Shown here: positions 1 to 5,477 of the stretch, one piece after another | Position numbering within the stretch: the first letter of the stretch is position 1 | How the letters are laid out: the number at the start of each line of letters is the position of its first letter | Origin: an uncultured Prevotella sp. | GTDB lineage: Bacteria; Bacteroidota; Bacteroidia; Bacteroidales; Bacteroidaceae | Direction of reading: 5' to 3' | Length of the DNA stretch: 5,576 bases | Assembly: GCA_900543155.1 (NCBI GenBank) | Contig: UQQN01000129.1 | Span: 1-5,576 of the forward strand | The notes under the pieces: generated by a model | Database searches by the model: none | Seen by the model: only the letters and a program-made list of their open reading frames with translations | What the model was told of the DNA's origin: nothing | Made by a program: the position numbers and the translations under genes

Positions 1-38
1 CCATTAAAATAATACACGAATTGAGGCATTTTATGCGT

Positions 39-137
39 TTATTATTGTTGAATATTAATCATTTACAATATTAAAATTTCATCAAAATCGTGCATAAAAA
101 TATTATGGATTTTGAACACCCTACCTAACGGGGTAAT
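39..137 (-). repeat. Left arm of ~100-nt dispersed/inverted intergenic repeat
   Basis: Positions 39-137 match the reverse complement of 5478-5576 without gaps, at about 84% identity by hand alignment. The best block is 96-129 against 5486-5519, with 33 of 34 identical; it contains ATTATGGATTTTGAA and ACCCTACCTAAC. Strand is given as minus because the repeat then runs in the same sense as dapA, whose stop codon lies about 100 nt away. No open reading frame of convincing length lies in it. A small stem (47-51 with 55-59) pairs only with G-U wobbles here but perfectly in the other copy. It could be a dispersed intergenic repeat, a MITE end or a conserved RNA; the sequence alone does not decide. 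Confidence 0.85.
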
Positions 138-191
138 TTCTTGTGATAATACTGAATTTAGAATACCTATTTGTGGGGTGTAAATCCATAT

Positions 192-236
192 AAAATGTAA
201 AATTGCCATACCTTCCGCACGGCAATTATACATTTT
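192..236 (-). terminator. Probable Rho-independent terminator of dapA
   Basis: Positions 192-207 pair with 221-236 to give a 16-position stem with a single A-A mismatch (200/228) and a 13-nt loop. The G+C-rich part, GGCAATT with AATTGCC, sits next to the loop. Read on the minus strand, the hairpin starts three bases past the dapA TAA, and its 3' arm is T-rich (AATTTTACATTTTA). This is the expected place and shape for a terminator. The T-run is partly inside the stem, so termination strength is uncertain, and on the plus strand it could act in the other direction too. Confidence 0.7.
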
Positions 237-239
237 ACA

Positions 240-1124
240 TTACATTTGCTTTACAAAAGCCTCCAATCCTTCGTAGGTTTGTTGGCGAGCAGGGACGAGG
301 GGAAGACGCATAATATTTTCAGCCTTACCCATAACTGCTAAGAGCGATTTAATGCCTGCGGGATTTCCATCTACCGAAAGGAGTTTGTAGGCTTGGCTAA
401 ATTTACGGTGGAGTTTAAGAGCTGTGGTGTAATCGCCTTGAAGTGTGTGGTGAATCATCGCACCAAATTCTTTAGGATAGGCATTGCCTACAACCGAAAT
501 TACACCTTTTGCACCAATGGTAAGGAGTTCGAAGGTAATGGCATCGTCACCACTGAGAACCTCAAAACCCTCGGGCGCATTTTCAATAATGGCTTCGATT
601 TGTGCAATCTTGCCCGAAGCCTCTTTTATGGCTACCACGTTGGGACAAGTTTGTGCCAAACGCAATGTAGTGTCAGCCTCAATGTTCACACCCGTGCGTC
701 CTGGAACATTATAGAGAATCACGGGGAGAGGACTATTCTCGGCTACGGTTTTAAAATGCTGAAAAAGTCCCTCTTGTGTAGGTTTATTGTAGTAGGGTGC
801 CACAATCAGCACACCATCAAATCCTGTTAAGTCAGTTTGTTTTAGGTAGTCAACCACTTGGGCTGTGCAGTTACCTCCTGCGCCGAGCAAAAGGGGAATT
901 CGGCCGTGGTTTACCTTGACAACGCAGTCCATTACAGCACGTTTCTCTTCATTGGTCAAACAAGGTGTTTCGGCAGTAGTGCCGAGCACGCAGATGAAGT
1001 CTGTGCCGTTTTCAATTTGAAATTCAACCAATTCTTCAAGTTGTGCAAAATTAATGCTACCATCTTGGTTGAAAGGAGTGGCTAAGGCTATGCCGAAACC
1101 ATTGAATGGATTTTGTTTCATCAT
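240..1124 (-). CDS. dapA: 4-hydroxy-tetrahydrodipicolinate synthase (DapA)
   Basis: The 294-residue product is a full-length TIM-barrel aldolase of the DHDPS/NAL family (E. coli DapA is 292). It should condense pyruvate with aspartate semialdehyde in the cytoplasm, the first committed step to diaminopimelate and lysine. Family residues visible are the GTTAE motif with Thr49/Thr50, Tyr112 in the APYYNKP segment, Tyr138 and Arg143 in YNVPGRTG, the Schiff-base Lys167 in VAIKEASG, and SGDD at 191-194. The Thr-Thr pair and the Tyr112 relay favour DapA over N-acetylneuraminate lyase. In the allosteric lysine pocket, the positions matching E. coli His53, His56 and Glu84 read Asn58, Lys61 and Gln89, so lysine feedback may be weak or absent (inference). 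Two adjacent ATGs open the frame (1122-1124 and 1119-1121); the first is chosen by convention, and no Shine-Dalgarno sequence is seen. The gene is divergent from the PorE-like gene and ends just before a terminator hairpin. Confidence 0.97.
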   Translation of the reverse strand: MMKQNPFNGFGIALATPFNQDGSINFAQLEELVEFQIENGTDFICVLGTTAETPCLTNEEKRAVMDCVVKVNHGRIPLLLGAGGNCTAQVVDYLKQTDLTGFDGVLIVAPYYNKPTQEGLFQHFKTVAENSPLPVILYNVPGRTGVNIEADTTLRLAQTCPNVVAIKEASGKIAQIEAIIENAPEGFEVLSGDDAITFELLTIGAKGVISVVGNAYPKEFGAMIHHTLQGDYTTALKLHRKFSQAYKLLSVDGNPAGIKSLLAVMGKAENIMRLPLVPARQQTYEGLEAFVKQM

Positions 1125-1154
1125 ATATCTATGGAGGTTTTGTCGGGGTTAGTT

Positions 1155-1205
1155 GTTTTGCAAAGCATATACTTTCGTTTTGCAAAGAATATTTTGCTTG
1201 CAAAG
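1155..1205 (-). repeat. Three TTGCAAAG repeats in the dapA leader
   Basis: GTTTTGCAAAG occurs exactly at 1155-1165 and 1177-1187, and the core TTGCAAAG recurs at 1198-1205, overlapping the -7 box of the dapA promoter. The first two copies contain the perfect palindrome TTTGCAAA (1157-1164 and 1179-1186), 22 bp apart, about two helical turns. They lie in or just before the predicted untranslated leader of dapA. This geometry would suit a dimeric regulator, but Bacteroidetes promoter regions are often rich in TTTGC words, so the operator reading is inference. Confidence 0.5.
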
Positions 1206-1231
1206 ATAGTGCAAGACGAGCGCATAGCAAA
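1201..1231 (-). promoter_or_regulatory. Bacteroidetes-type promoter of dapA (P1)
   Basis: On the minus strand, TTTG (1228-1231) is followed after exactly 19 bp by TATCTTTG (1201-1208). This matches the known Bacteroidetes primary sigma-factor consensus of TTTG at -33 and TAnnTTTG at -7. Transcription would begin around 1195, leaving a leader of roughly 70 nt before the dapA ATG at 1124. The -33 element sits inside the left arm of the 1223-1263 inverted repeat. Confidence 0.75.
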
Positions 1232-1263
1232 ATAAAAAAAAGTTTTTTTTGATTTTTGCTATG
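1223..1263. repeat. 41-bp A/T-rich inverted repeat over the dapA -33 region
   Basis: CATAGCAAAA (1223-1232) is the exact reverse complement of TTTTGCTATG (1254-1263). Between them lie eight A (1234-1241), one G and eight T (1243-1250), which can also pair. The left arm includes the -33 TTTG of the dapA promoter, and the A and T tracts lie just upstream of it. They could act as an UP-like or bent DNA element, an operator, or a hairpin. It does not resemble a terminator placed after a gene. Confidence 0.75.
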
Positions 1264-1275
1264 TTGAGCCGCCTC

Positions 1276-1294
1276 CTATCTTATAAAAAGATAG
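1276..1294. repeat. Short perfect inverted repeat
   Basis: CTATCTT (1276-1282) and AAGATAG (1288-1294) form a perfect 7-bp stem with a 5-nt loop (ATAAA). The right arm is part of the duplicated 19-bp segment and of the candidate second promoter box. Its role is unknown. Confidence 0.6.
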
Positions 1295-1316
1295 TGCAAG
1301 GCGAGAAAAGTGCAAA
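1286..1316 (-). promoter_or_regulatory. Candidate degenerate second dapA promoter (P2)
   Basis: On the minus strand, TTTG (1313-1316) is followed after 19 bp by TATCTTTT (1286-1293). The spacing is identical to P1, but the final G of the TAnnTTTG box is a T. Together with the 19-bp direct repeat, this suggests a duplicated promoter whose distal copy has decayed or is weaker. Transcripts from it would carry a leader of about 155 nt that includes the 1223-1263 hairpin. The region is A/T-rich, so a chance match is possible. Confidence 0.35.
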
Positions 1317-1453
1317 AAGAATGTGCTAAAACTTATTCGTCTTTCTTGAAAATAGTGTGAAATGATGTTCTTTTTGTCGTAGAAATTAGCAGATGAAGTA
1401 CTTTGTGCTTATTTTTTTGTCGATAAATGGGGGGCTAACTGCTAAGTATGTTG

Positions 1454-1461
1454 TAACTTTG
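1454..1461 (+). promoter_or_regulatory. Candidate -7 box of the PorE-like gene
   Basis: TAACTTTG matches TAnnTTTG and lies 77 bp before the ATG at 1539, which would give a leader of about 70 nt. No TTTG is found 19-20 bp upstream (the bases there are GGGG); the nearest TTTG, at 1416-1419, is 34 bp away. This is therefore a half match and may depend on another factor. Apart from this box and the dapA-side elements, nothing else was recognised in 1317-1538. Confidence 0.45.
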
Positions 1462-1538
1462 CCTTGCAATAAAATGCGTCATACTGAGTTCATATATAAG
1501 AAGAACTTTTCATTGACACATAAAATTGAATAGATAGA

Positions 1539-3590
1539 ATGATACTACGTAAGTACCTATTACATATATATGCGTTGCTATTTGCGTGCCTACTCATCAC
1601 CTCGTGCGGCAGTGCTGAGAAATCAGTGCGGCGTGGTGATGCTGCTTTGGCTTTAGGCGAGTATGCCGAAGCTGCAGGGCAATATAAGCGTGCTTATAGC
1701 CAAACATCGCCTAAAGAAAAAGCACAGCGTGGACGCATTGCTTATAAAATGGCAGATGCTTATCGCAAATATGGCAATACATCGCGGGCTACTGCTGCTT
1801 ATCAAAATGCGGTGCGCTATCATTATACCGACACGCTGACCCATTACTACCTTGGCGAAATGTTGCGCATGCAAGGCAACTATAAGGCTGCCACAAATGC
1901 CTATAAAGCCTATCTCGATTCTTTTCCGGGTGATGCAAATGCTGAGCGAGGATTGGAGGCATGCCTTATGGCTCCTGCCGAAAAAAAGAAAGGCTCTGCC
2001 TATACGGTGAAACTCGCCACTTTGTTTAATGGCAGTCGTGCCGACTATTGTCCTGCCTACATGGGGGTTGAGGCGCAACAACTCTATTTCACCTCGTGCC
2101 GTCAACAAGCTAAGGGAGATGTAAGTGGCATTACGGGTATAAAAAATGGGGACATTTATTTTAGCAAAAAAGACGAAAAAGGCAAATGGAAGGCGGTAGA
2201 AGCCGTGGAGGGTGAAATGAATACGGAATATGACGAGGGTGCATGTGCTTTTACGCAAGACGGCAAAACCATGTATCTAACCGTTTGTCGCACCGACCCT
2301 TCTTATCCGCGTATGGCAGAAATATGGACCTCGCAACGCGCAGACGCTAAATGGGGAAAACCTACACAGTTAAAAATCTCTGCCGATACGTTATCGTCGT
2401 ATGCACATCCTGCAGTGTCGCCCGATGGACATTGGCTCTATTTTACCTCAGATATGCCAGGAGGTATGGGTGGACTCGACCTTTGGCGCGTAGAATTGGG
2501 CGGAAAACACGGACTGGGACGTCTTGAAAACTTAGGCGGTAGCATCAATACACCGGGCAATGAATGTTTCCCTGCCTTTCGTCCGGATGGCGAACTCTAT
2601 TTTTCGAGCGATAGTCGTCCTGGGGGGATGGGAGGTCTCGACATTTATCGTGCCAAAGAAGACACTTTGAAACACGAATGGCAAGTGGTGCATCTGCCTT
2701 CGCCCATGAACTCGAATGGCGATGACTTTGGCATTACGTTCGAGGGTTTGCACAATCGTGGCTACTTCTCGTCGAACCGTTCTACGGGTGGACGTGGTTG
2801 GGATAAAATCTACGAATTTTCTTATCCCGAGGTCTTGCAAACCGTAAAAGGGTGGGTCTATGAGCAAGATGGTTATGAACTGCCCAAGTCTGTGGTATAT
2901 ATGGTGGGTAGCGATGGCACCAACGAAAAGGTGGGCGTGCTCTCTGATGGATCGTTTGAGCAACCCCTTAAACCAGGTGTAAGCTATTTGTTCCTTGCCA
3001 CTTGTCCGGGCTACTTAAATGTGCGCAACGAGTTGCGTGCCGACACGGTAGAGGTAGAAAAGCAGCATGTGTTGCAATTCCCCTTACCCAGTATTAGTTC
3101 GCCTGTATTGGTGCGTAACGTGTTCTATGAGTTCGATAAGGCTACACTGACTGAAAACTCATGCGAAGCGCTCGACCGATTGGTACGTATGCTCAAGGAA
3201 AATCCGAATGTAACAATCGAACTCTCTGCACACTGCGATTATCGAGGCAATGCAGCCTACAATTTGCGTTTGTCACAACGTCGTGCTGAGAGTGTCGTAA
3301 AATATTTGACCGAACATGGCATAGAGGCAGACCGTCTTACGGCAAAGGGTTATGGCAAAGAACAGCCTAAGATTGTAAATCGTAAACTCACGGAAACCTA
3401 CCCTTTCTTGCATGAGGGCGATACGTTGAGTGTGCCTTACATCCTTAAACTCCCTGTCGAACAGCAAGAGGTTTGTAATGCCTTGAACCGTCGCACAGAG
3501 TTCCGCGTATTGCGTACCACCTATGGTTTGTTCGACGAACATGGTAATCTAAAACCCGAGGCTTTGCGCAAGCACGAGGATGATTTTTAA
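1539..3590 (+). CDS. porE: PorE-like peptidoglycan-binding lipoprotein (TPR-PD40-CRD-OmpA)
   Basis: The 683-residue product begins with a lipoprotein signal (lipobox ITSC, lipidated Cys23), which supports the 1539 start. Residues after the Cys (GSAEK) do not resemble the acidic surface-export signal of Bacteroidetes lipoproteins, so it should face the periplasm. Domains in order are about three TPR-like repeats (28-135), a PD40 beta-propeller (about 155-428) with SPDG, YFTSD and two GGMGGLD blades at 309-315 and 362-368, a carboxypeptidase-regulatory-like domain (about 434-508), and an OmpA C-terminal domain (about 522-660). In the last, Asp567 and Arg582 are 15 residues apart within the NLRLSQRRAESV region, as in peptidoglycan-binding OmpA proteins. 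This order matches PorE (PG1058) of Porphyromonas gingivalis, a type IX secretion component. OmpA relatives with similar domains occur in other Bacteroidetes, so the PorE role is inference. No other type IX gene is in the window. It is divergent from dapA. Confidence 0.85.
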   Translation: MILRKYLLHIYALLFACLLITSCGSAEKSVRRGDAALALGEYAEAAGQYKRAYSQTSPKEKAQRGRIAYKMADAYRKYGNTSRATAAYQNAVRYHYTDTLTHYYLGEMLRMQGNYKAATNAYKAYLDSFPGDANAERGLEACLMAPAEKKKGSAYTVKLATLFNGSRADYCPAYMGVEAQQLYFTSCRQQAKGDVSGITGIKNGDIYFSKKDEKGKWKAVEAVEGEMNTEYDEGACAFTQDGKTMYLTVCRTDPSYPRMAEIWTSQRADAKWGKPTQLKISADTLSSYAHPAVSPDGHWLYFTSDMPGGMGGLDLWRVELGGKHGLGRLENLGGSINTPGNECFPAFRPDGELYFSSDSRPGGMGGLDIYRAKEDTLKHEWQVVHLPSPMNSNGDDFGITFEGLHNRGYFSSNRSTGGRGWDKIYEFSYPEVLQTVKGWVYEQDGYELPKSVVYMVGSDGTNEKVGVLSDGSFEQPLKPGVSYLFLATCPGYLNVRNELRADTVEVEKQHVLQFPLPSISSPVLVRNVFYEFDKATLTENSCEALDRLVRMLKENPNVTIELSAHCDYRGNAAYNLRLSQRRAESVVKYLTEHGIEADRLTAKGYGKEQPKIVNRKLTETYPFLHEGDTLSVPYILKLPVEQQEVCNALNRRTEFRVLRTTYGLFDEHGNLKPEALRKHEDDF

Positions 3591-3624
3591 GATAGTTTTT
3601 TCTTGGAAAATTCTTCTTAGAAAC

Positions 3625-3694
3625 TCAAGTTTCGGGTTCAGCCGATAATGCGCTGTTGCCCTTTCAGGGCGCCTTGCCTAAATCTGAAACTTGA
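3625..3694 (+). repeat. Nested hairpin, REP-like, downstream of the PorE-like gene
   Basis: Positions 3625-3641 pair with 3678-3694. The outer nine pairs (TCAAGTTTC with GAAACTTGA) are perfect, and the next eight contain two G-U wobbles and one mismatch. The 36-nt loop contains a second G+C-rich hairpin, GCCCT-TTC-AGGGC (3658-3670). The inner TTGCCCTTTCAGGGCG phrase recalls short REP-like repeats found in many copies in Bacteroidetes genomes (recollection, not searched). It lies 34 bp after the stop codon and may act as a terminator or mRNA-stabilising structure, though no T-run directly follows it. Confidence 0.7.
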
Positions 3695-3700
3695 ATTAGA

Positions 3701-3788
3701 TAACTTCTAAAAAATAACTTCCTCTTAGAAAAACTCCCTCTAACTTCCTTTTAAAATAACTTCTTCTAAAAAACTTCTTTTCAAAAAA
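3701..3788 (+). repeat. Degenerate tandem repeats before mlaE
   Basis: About five imperfect units of TAACTTCTTCTAAAAA type, 14-19 bp each, start at 3701, 3715, 3741, 3757 and near 3772, with a short CTCCCTC interruption at 3734-3740. They run right up to the ATG at 3789. A related segment (TTCTTCTTAGAAA, 3611-3623) lies on the far side of the 3625-3694 hairpin. No TAnnTTTG box is visible in 3591-3788, so mlaE may be read from the PorE-like gene's promoter or an unrecognised one. The last unit supplies the A-rich leader before the start codon. Confidence 0.65.
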
Positions 3789-4535
3789 ATGCTGATATTA
3801 AAATTTTTACACGCATTTGGTAGATATCTAATCTTGATGGGACGTACCTTTTCGCGTCCTGAGCGAATGCGTATGTTCTTAAAGCAATATTTAAAAGAAA
3901 TGGTGCAACTGGGTGTTGACTCCATAGGCATTGTGTTGCTCATCTCTTTCTTTATAGGTGCTGTAATTTGCATTCAAATAAAGTTGAACATTCAAAGTCC
4001 GTGGATGCCCCTTTGGGTATCGGGCTACGTGACACGCGAGATTATGTTGCTTGAGTTTTCATCGAGCATCATGTGTCTGATTCTCTCAGGTAAGGTCGGT
4101 TCAAACATTGCCTCAGAGTTAGGCACTATGCGTACCACACAACAAATTGATGCACTCGAAATTATGGGTGTAAATCCTGCATCCTTCCTTATCTTGCCCA
4201 AGATAATAGGACTTGTAACCATTATGCCCCTGCTCGTAGTGTTCAGTACTTTTAGTGGTATTATCGGTGCTTATGCAACGGCTTATATTGGTCATATTAT
4301 TACCCCTTCAGACCTTACGGCAGGTTTGCAACACTCGTTTACACAATGGTTCTTTTGGATGGGTGTAATCAAGTCGCTCTTCTTTGCCTTTATCATTTCG
4401 AGTGTGTCATCGTTCTATGGTTACAACGTGGAGGGCGGTAGTATAGAAGTGGGTAAGGCGAGTACCAATGCGGTGGTAGCTTGCTCCATGTTAATTCTTT
4501 TTTCAGACCTCTTTCTCACACAGTTACTCTCATGA
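3789..4535 (+). CDS. mlaE: MlaE-family ABC transporter permease
   Basis: The 248-residue protein (E. coli MlaE is 260) belongs to the MlaE/DUF140 permease family, the membrane part of MCE-type lipid transporters in the inner membrane. It has an amphipathic N-terminus (about 1-40) and hydrophobic segments near 44-66, 84-100, 139-168, 188-210 and 226-247. The family hallmark lies at 101-130: SGKVGSNIASELGTM followed by RTTQQIDALEIMGVNP. The likely role is phospholipid movement between the inner membrane and a periplasmic MCE partner, maintaining outer-membrane asymmetry; direction and substrate cannot be read from sequence. The ATG at 3789 is the first in the frame and gives the family's normal N-terminus. 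Its TGA overlaps the ATG of mlaF (ATGA, 4532-4535), implying translational coupling. No MCE (MlaD), MlaC or MlaB gene is in the window. Confidence 0.92.
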   Translation: MLILKFLHAFGRYLILMGRTFSRPERMRMFLKQYLKEMVQLGVDSIGIVLLISFFIGAVICIQIKLNIQSPWMPLWVSGYVTREIMLLEFSSSIMCLILSGKVGSNIASELGTMRTTQQIDALEIMGVNPASFLILPKIIGLVTIMPLLVVFSTFSGIIGAYATAYIGHIITPSDLTAGLQHSFTQWFFWMGVIKSLFFAFIISSVSSFYGYNVEGGSIEVGKASTNAVVACSMLILFSDLFLTQLLS

Positions 4536-5302
4536 TAGAAATTAGAAATCTACATAAAGCCTTTGGCGACCGCGAGGTGCTGAAGGGCATTACTTCCACC
4601 TTCGACAGTGGAAAGACCAACCTTATTATCGGACAAAGTGGTTCGGGTAAGACCGTGCTCATTAAAAATATTGTAGGACTTTTTGAGCCTACTGAGGGTG
4701 ACGTGCTTTATGACGGACGTAGCTTTATGCAGATGTCGAAGAAAGAGCGTGCTTTGTTACGTCGCGAAATGGGCATGATTTTTCAAAATGCAGCCTTGTT
4801 CGACTCTATGTCTGTGCTCGAAAATGTAATGTTTCCGCTCGATATGTTCTCAAACGATAGCTACAAAGAGCGTGTGCGTCGTGCGCAGTTTTGTTTAGAT
4901 CGTGTCAATTTGTCGGATGCTGGCGATAAATATCCTGGTGAAATTTCGGGTGGTATGCAAAAGCGTGTGGCGATAGCACGTGCCATTGCTTTGAACCCTA
5001 AATATTTGTTTTGTGATGAGCCAAACTCAGGACTTGACCCTAAAACATCGTTGGTAATCGACGAACTGATTCACGACATTACGAAGGAGTTTAACACTAC
5101 CACCATTATCAATACACACGATATGAATTCGGTGATGGGCATTGGCGAACACATCCTTTTTATTTGCAAAGGACGTGCAGAGTGGGAGGGGACGAAAGAC
5201 GATGTAATGTCTTCAGAAAATGAACTCCTCAACAACTTTATCTTTGCTTCCGACCTCTTCCGTAAGGTAAAAGAGGTGGAGAAAGAGGAAATGAAAAAGT
5301 AA
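4532..5302 (+). CDS. mlaF: MlaF-family ABC transporter ATP-binding protein
   Basis: The 256-residue product (E. coli MlaF is 269) is the ATPase partner of MlaE. Visible motifs are Walker A GQSGSGKT (34-41), Q-loop Gln85 in IFQNAALF, signature SGGMQ (139-143), Walker B YLFCDE (158-163), D-loop SGLD (166-169) and H-loop His196. The SGGM form of the signature is typical of the MlaF group. The frame is open upstream to an ATG at 4481, but the 4532 ATG is chosen because the protein then begins MIEIRNLHKAFG, as ABC ATPases do, and the overlap with the mlaE stop is the classic ATGA coupling. The last dozen residues are highly charged (KVKEVEKEEMKK); in E. coli the MlaF tail contacts its partners, and whether that holds here is unknown. 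No gene follows it in the window. Confidence 0.94.
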   Translation: MIEIRNLHKAFGDREVLKGITSTFDSGKTNLIIGQSGSGKTVLIKNIVGLFEPTEGDVLYDGRSFMQMSKKERALLRREMGMIFQNAALFDSMSVLENVMFPLDMFSNDSYKERVRRAQFCLDRVNLSDAGDKYPGEISGGMQKRVAIARAIALNPKYLFCDEPNSGLDPKTSLVIDELIHDITKEFNTTTIINTHDMNSVMGIGEHILFICKGRAEWEGTKDDVMSSENELLNNFIFASDLFRKVKEVEKEEMKK

Positions 5303-5334
5303 TTGCTCAGTGCAAAAACTAAGGTACTGTTGGT

Positions 5335-5395
5335 AAATGACAAATGACTGTTTAACTCTTTGAGAATCAAAGAATAAGCGGTCATTTTGTCATTT
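5335..5395 (+). terminator. Nested hairpin, probable terminator of mlaEF
   Basis: AAATGACAAATGAC (5335-5348) pairs with 5381-5395 (GTCATTTTGTCATTT) through 14 bp with one bulged base. The 32-nt loop holds a second perfect stem, TCTTTGA (5357-5363) with TCAAAGA (5367-5373), around a 3-nt loop. It starts 32 nt after the mlaF stop. The 3' arm is T-rich, but no clean T-run follows, so it may act as a terminator in either direction or as a 3'-end stabiliser. Confidence 0.6.
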
Positions 5396-5477
5396 GAAAT
5401 ATTTCTTAATTTGGCGTTAACGAATGTATATCGCATAAAGTGCCTGCAAATGTTGTTGTCGATAGGGGGGTAAATGG

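Larger units (their letters stand above)
1202..1305. repeat. Direct repeat, two 19-bp copies 85 bp apart
   Basis: AAAGATAGTGCAAGACGAG at 1202-1220 recurs at 1287-1305 with one change (A to G at the thirteenth base, 18 of 19 identical). The shared segment covers most of the -7 box and the spacer of the dapA promoter, so the second copy brings along a near-promoter. This looks like a local duplication, or two members of an intergenic word family. Confidence 0.8.

Noticed and set aside
393..830. Plus-strand open frames of 145, 76 and 75 codons inside dapA
   Set aside because: They lie antisense to a fully conserved dapA, show no recognisable domain and have no promoter or leader; they are shadows.
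1653..2963. Minus-strand open frames of 201 and 143 codons inside the PorE-like gene
   Set aside because: They lie antisense to well-conserved domains and their composition looks like reversed coding sequence.
3701..3788. CRISPR array
   Set aside because: The units are short, unequal and adjacent with no spacers, and no cas gene is present.
4481..4531. Upstream start for mlaF adding 17 residues
   Set aside because: It would lie inside the mlaE end and add a tail not typical of ABC ATPases; the 4532 ATG gives the family N-terminus and the ATGA overlap.
5071..5436. Minus-strand 121-codon frame over the mlaF end and the hairpin
   Set aside because: Most of it is antisense to mlaF and the rest crosses the terminator hairpin; no family resemblance.
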